Of a stretch of DNA of 64,000 bases, positions 61,367-64,000 are shown piece by piece. The stretch is from Paenibacillus sabuli (GTDB lineage: Bacteria > Bacillota > Bacilli > Paenibacillales > Paenibacillaceae), in contig NZ_JACXIZ010000028.1 in the NCBI RefSeq assembly GCF_014705605.1, positions 62,001-126,000 on the forward strand, written 5' to 3'. Position 1 is the first letter of the stretch; each line of letters begins with the position of its first letter. The position numbers and the translations under genes were made by a program. The notes below the pieces were generated by a model. That model did no database searches, had not been told where the DNA came from, and saw only the letters and a list, made by a program, of their open reading frames with translations.

Positions 61367-61834
61367 ATGGACAAATCGACGCTCATAAACATCATCAGAC
61401 GCTACGAGCAGGCGCACTTCACGATTGAGCGCAGGCTGAATGCGCTGTTTCGCGACATGATGCCCGAGGAACTGACAGTCGACCAGTTTTTGACGATTCG
61501 TTATATTCGGCATAATGCGCGCACGACGTCCTCGGAGCTGGCCGACGCTTTTTGTGTCGGCAAAAGCTCGATTACGGCGATCATCACACGCCTGGTCGAC
61601 AAGGGACTGATCGCGCGTGTGCCCGCCCCCGAGGACCGCCGCGTCATCTGTCTGACGCTGACCTCCGAAGGAGAACGTCTGTCCGAAACGCTGGAGGAGA
61701 AGATGCAGGAGCTGATCGGGGACTGCATCCGGCACTTCGATGCGGAGGAAGGACGGCAATTCATCGAGACCTATGAGAAGCTGGCGCAGGTGCTGCTGCA
61801 GTCGCCGGCAGGAGAGGAGAACGGTTCATCATGA
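61367..61834 (+). CDS. MarR-family regulator of the MMPL exporter
   Basis: 155 residues from ATG 61367 (TTGGAGGT upstream). Winged helix TTSSELADAFCVGKSSITAIITRLVDKGLIARVPAPEDRRVICLTLT. Two Cys (FCVGKSS and DCIRHF) could make it redox-sensitive; this is inference. Its stop overlaps the next start by ATGA, so regulator and exporter are translated together. Confidence 0.92.
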   Translation: MDKSTLINIIRRYEQAHFTIERRLNALFRDMMPEELTVDQFLTIRYIRHNARTTSSELADAFCVGKSSITAIITRLVDKGLIARVPAPEDRRVICLTLTSEGERLSETLEEKMQELIGDCIRHFDAEEGRQFIETYEKLAQVLLQSPAGEENGSS

Positions 61835-64000
61835 AGGCAATTCTGAAATTCAAATGGCTGATTGTCGCCATCTGGCTGGCGGCGGCCGTCGGCCTGTTCC
61901 TGAGCGCGCCGAACATGCAGGAGCTGGTGCGCGAGAAGGGGCAAATCACGGTGCCGGACGGTTATTCGTCGACCGAAGCAGCCGAGCTGCTGCGGCAGCT
62001 GGGCGAGGAGGAGGGCGGCAGCTCGGGCGAGCTGTCCTCGGTGCTCGTCTTTCACAATCCGGACGGTCTGACGGCCGCGGAGCGGGCCGAGGCCGAGCGC
62101 GGCATCCGCCTGCTCCAGGACGGACGCGAGACCTACGGGGTGACGGCGGTGACGACGCACTTCGACATGCCCGAGCTGGAGGACCAGATGGTCGCCGAGG
62201 ACGGCACAACCATCCTGGCGCTGGTGAGCACGGTTCAGGACGGGCGCGAGCCGGCCGAGGTCGGCGAGGCGCTGTATGCGGCGCTGGACGGTGTGCAGGT
62301 CGAGCATTATTATACCGGCAACTGGCTGATCAACGAGGATGTCATCAAGAGCTCGGAGGAAGGGCTGAAAAAGACCGAGTTCATCACGTTGATCTTCATT
62401 CTGGCGATTCTCTTCGTCGTCTTTCGTTCGGCGGTGGCGCCGTTCATCCCGCTGCTGGCGGTCGGGCTGAGCTATGTACTGTCGCAATCGGTGGTGGCGT
62501 ATCTGGTCGAATACCTCGACTTCCCGCTGTCGAACTTCACCCAGATCTTCATGGTGGCGGTCATGTTCGGAATCGGCACGGACTACTGCATCCTGCTGAT
62601 CAGCCGCTTCAAGGAGGAGCTGGCGCATAGCGGCGACAAGACGGAGGCGATCCTGGCCACCTACCGCACGGCGGGCAAGACGGTGCTCGTCTCCGGGCTG
62701 GCGGTGTTGGTCGGCTTCTCGGCGATCGGCTTCTCCACCTTCGTGCTGTATCAGTCCGCGGTCGCGGTGGCGGTCGGCGTCGCCGTACTGCTGCTGGCGC
62801 TGCTGACGATCGTGCCGTTCTTCATGGCGGTGCTGGGCAAGGCGATCTTCTGGCCGACGCGGGGCTCGCTCGAGCACAAGCCGAGCCGGCTGTGGGGCGC
62901 GGTCGGAGGCTTCTCGCTGCGCCGCCCGGTCTGGGCGCTGCTCATCCTGGCGGTCATCATCGTGCCGCTCCTGATCGGCTACCGCGGTTCGATCTCGTTC
63001 AATTCGCTGGATGAGATCGGCGACAAGTATGATTCGGTCAAGGCGTTCAACGCCATCTCGGACAGCTTTGGCCCCGGCGAGTCGCTCCCGGCGACGGTCG
63101 TGGTCCGCTCCGGCGAGCCGCTCGACACCCCTGCCGGCCTGGCTGTGATCGAGCAGATCTCGCGCGAGCTGGCGGGCGTGGACGGGGTCAAGACGGTGCG
63201 CAGCGCCACCCGTCCAACCGGCGAGGCGCTGGATCAGCTGCAGGTGGCGGAGCAAGCGGGCACGCTCGGCTCCGGTCTGGGCGAGGGCGAGGACGGCCTC
63301 GTGCAGATCAAGGACGGCCTGGCGGATGCCAGCGCCGCGCTCGGCGACAATGCGCCGCAGCTGCAGGAGGCGGTCGGCGGAGCGGATGCGCTGATCGATG
63401 GCACGCAGCAGCTCAAGGGCGGCGTCGCCGAGCTGACGGACGGCCTGACCCGGATCGAGCAGGGCCTGCGCGACGGCACGGCCGGCGCCGCCGAGCTGCA
63501 GCAGGGGCTGGAGCAGGCAGCCGGCAGCGCGCAGGAGCTGGCCGACGCCTCGGAGGGGCTGCTCGCCGGGTATCGCGAGCTGGAAGGCGGCCTCGATGCG
63601 CTGCGCGCGGGCTACGGCGAGATCGCATCCGGTCTGAAGGGACTGGGGCAGGGCCTCGACGGCCTCGACGGCGGTCTGGCGGCGCTCGGCGCGTCGTATC
63701 CGGAGCTGCAGCAAGACGAGACGTACGTGCGGCTGCGCGAGACGTCGGCTGCGCTTGCGGAGCAGAGCGCCGCGCTGGCGGCGGGCCTGAGCGAGCTCAA
63801 TACGCAGCTCGGCGGCGTGAGCGCCGGCCTCGGCGAGGCGAACAGCGGGCTCGCTCAGGCGAGCGAAGGACAGACGGCGCTGACAGCCGGATTGCGACAG
63901 CTGGCGGCGGGCCTGGGCGAGCTGCGCGGCGGCATTGCACAGGCTGCCGATGGACAGGGACAGATCGTGGGCCGATTGCCCGAGCTGTCGTCCGGCATCG
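61831..64000 (+). CDS. MMPL-family RND-type transporter, C-terminus cut by window edge
   Basis: 723 residues visible, from ATG 61831 overlapping the marR stop (GGAGAGGAG upstream). N-terminal helix, first extracellular domain (about 35-175), membrane block TM2-TM6 with the MMPL core motif FGIGTDYCILLISRFKEEL, second extracellular domain beginning at residue about 385. From about 470 on this domain carries a long helical stretch of approximate heptads rich in Gly/Leu/Ala/Gln (GLGEGEDGL, ELTDGLTRIEQGL, AGLGELRGG), as in YdfJ/YdgH-type Firmicute proteins. Proton-driven export of lipids or drugs. The window ends inside this stretch. Confidence 0.92.
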   Translation, partial: MKAILKFKWLIVAIWLAAAVGLFLSAPNMQELVREKGQITVPDGYSSTEAAELLRQLGEEEGGSSGELSSVLVFHNPDGLTAAERAEAERGIRLLQDGRETYGVTAVTTHFDMPELEDQMVAEDGTTILALVSTVQDGREPAEVGEALYAALDGVQVEHYYTGNWLINEDVIKSSEEGLKKTEFITLIFILAILFVVFRSAVAPFIPLLAVGLSYVLSQSVVAYLVEYLDFPLSNFTQIFMVAVMFGIGTDYCILLISRFKEELAHSGDKTEAILATYRTAGKTVLVSGLAVLVGFSAIGFSTFVLYQSAVAVAVGVAVLLLALLTIVPFFMAVLGKAIFWPTRGSLEHKPSRLWGAVGGFSLRRPVWALLILAVIIVPLLIGYRGSISFNSLDEIGDKYDSVKAFNAISDSFGPGESLPATVVVRSGEPLDTPAGLAVIEQISRELAGVDGVKTVRSATRPTGEALDQLQVAEQAGTLGSGLGEGEDGLVQIKDGLADASAALGDNAPQLQEAVGGADALIDGTQQLKGGVAELTDGLTRIEQGLRDGTAGAAELQQGLEQAAGSAQELADASEGLLAGYRELEGGLDALRAGYGEIASGLKGLGQGLDGLDGGLAALGASYPELQQDETYVRLRETSAALAEQSAALAAGLSELNTQLGGVSAGLGEANSGLAQASEGQTALTAGLRQLAAGLGELRGGIAQAADGQGQIVGRLPELSSGI

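Overview
The window looks like chromosomal DNA of a GC-rich, spore-forming Firmicute of the Paenibacillaceae (Paenibacillus/Cohnella type). The basis is strong AGGAGG-type ribosome binding sites, YesM/YesN-style sensor-regulator pairs next to sugar ABC transporters, a PdaA-type cortex de-N-acetylase, a YjcZ-type sporulation peptide, a bacterial nitric oxide synthase and several MarR/AraC regulators. I saw no rRNA, tRNA, CRISPR array, transposase or phage gene. The species assignment is inference.

Layout. 1-8765: a receiver-domain protein running off the left edge, then a six-gene sugar-uptake operon (binding protein, two permeases, two-component kinase, second binding protein, YesN-type regulator). 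8766-12771: a small membrane protein behind an ECF-like promoter, nitric oxide synthase with a Cys-Pro tail, an ABM-fold protein and an AAA/ABC-type ATPase. 12850-18012: a broken copper-amine-oxidase-N/BsuPI gene next to a 41-bp dispersed repeat, a DHA2 efflux pump, a repeat-rich divergent promoter region with about 3.2 tandem hairpin units, MarR, an atypical SDR and a 59-residue protein. 18081-22271: a BmrCD-like heterodimeric ABC exporter behind a leader peptide with two competing terminators. 22363-31573: small membrane protein, double GNAT, a large two-kinase hybrid sensor with its REC-wHTH-BTAD regulator, fumarase C and an orphan fused sugar permease.

31770-45968: a second heterodimeric ABC exporter, divergent AraC/PhyH genes, a membrane hydrolase, a GGDEF-EAL protein, a DinG-like helicase, GNAT, YceI, adenosine deaminase and an UPF0173 hydrolase. 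46057-51836: histidine kinase, MpsC-family protein, PdaA, a PhyH dioxygenase fused to HEAT repeats, a YjcZ-type peptide and an AraC regulator. 51982-56256: MarR with a third heterodimeric ABC exporter. 56440-64000: a hairpin repeat, a small membrane protein, a PfpI/DJ-1 protein, an AT-richer two-gene SNF2 helicase/coiled-coil cassette, and MarR-MMPL running off the right edge.

Themes: drug and toxicant efflux (DHA2 pump, three ABC heterodimers, MMPL, three MarR regulators), carbohydrate sensing and uptake, and at least four families of hairpin-forming non-coding repeats. The best candidates for something undescribed are the SNF2 helicase/partner cassette (58172-61190), the leader-peptide attenuator (18081-18468), the PhyH-HEAT fusion (49164-50576) and the tandem 98-bp hairpin array (15709-16027).
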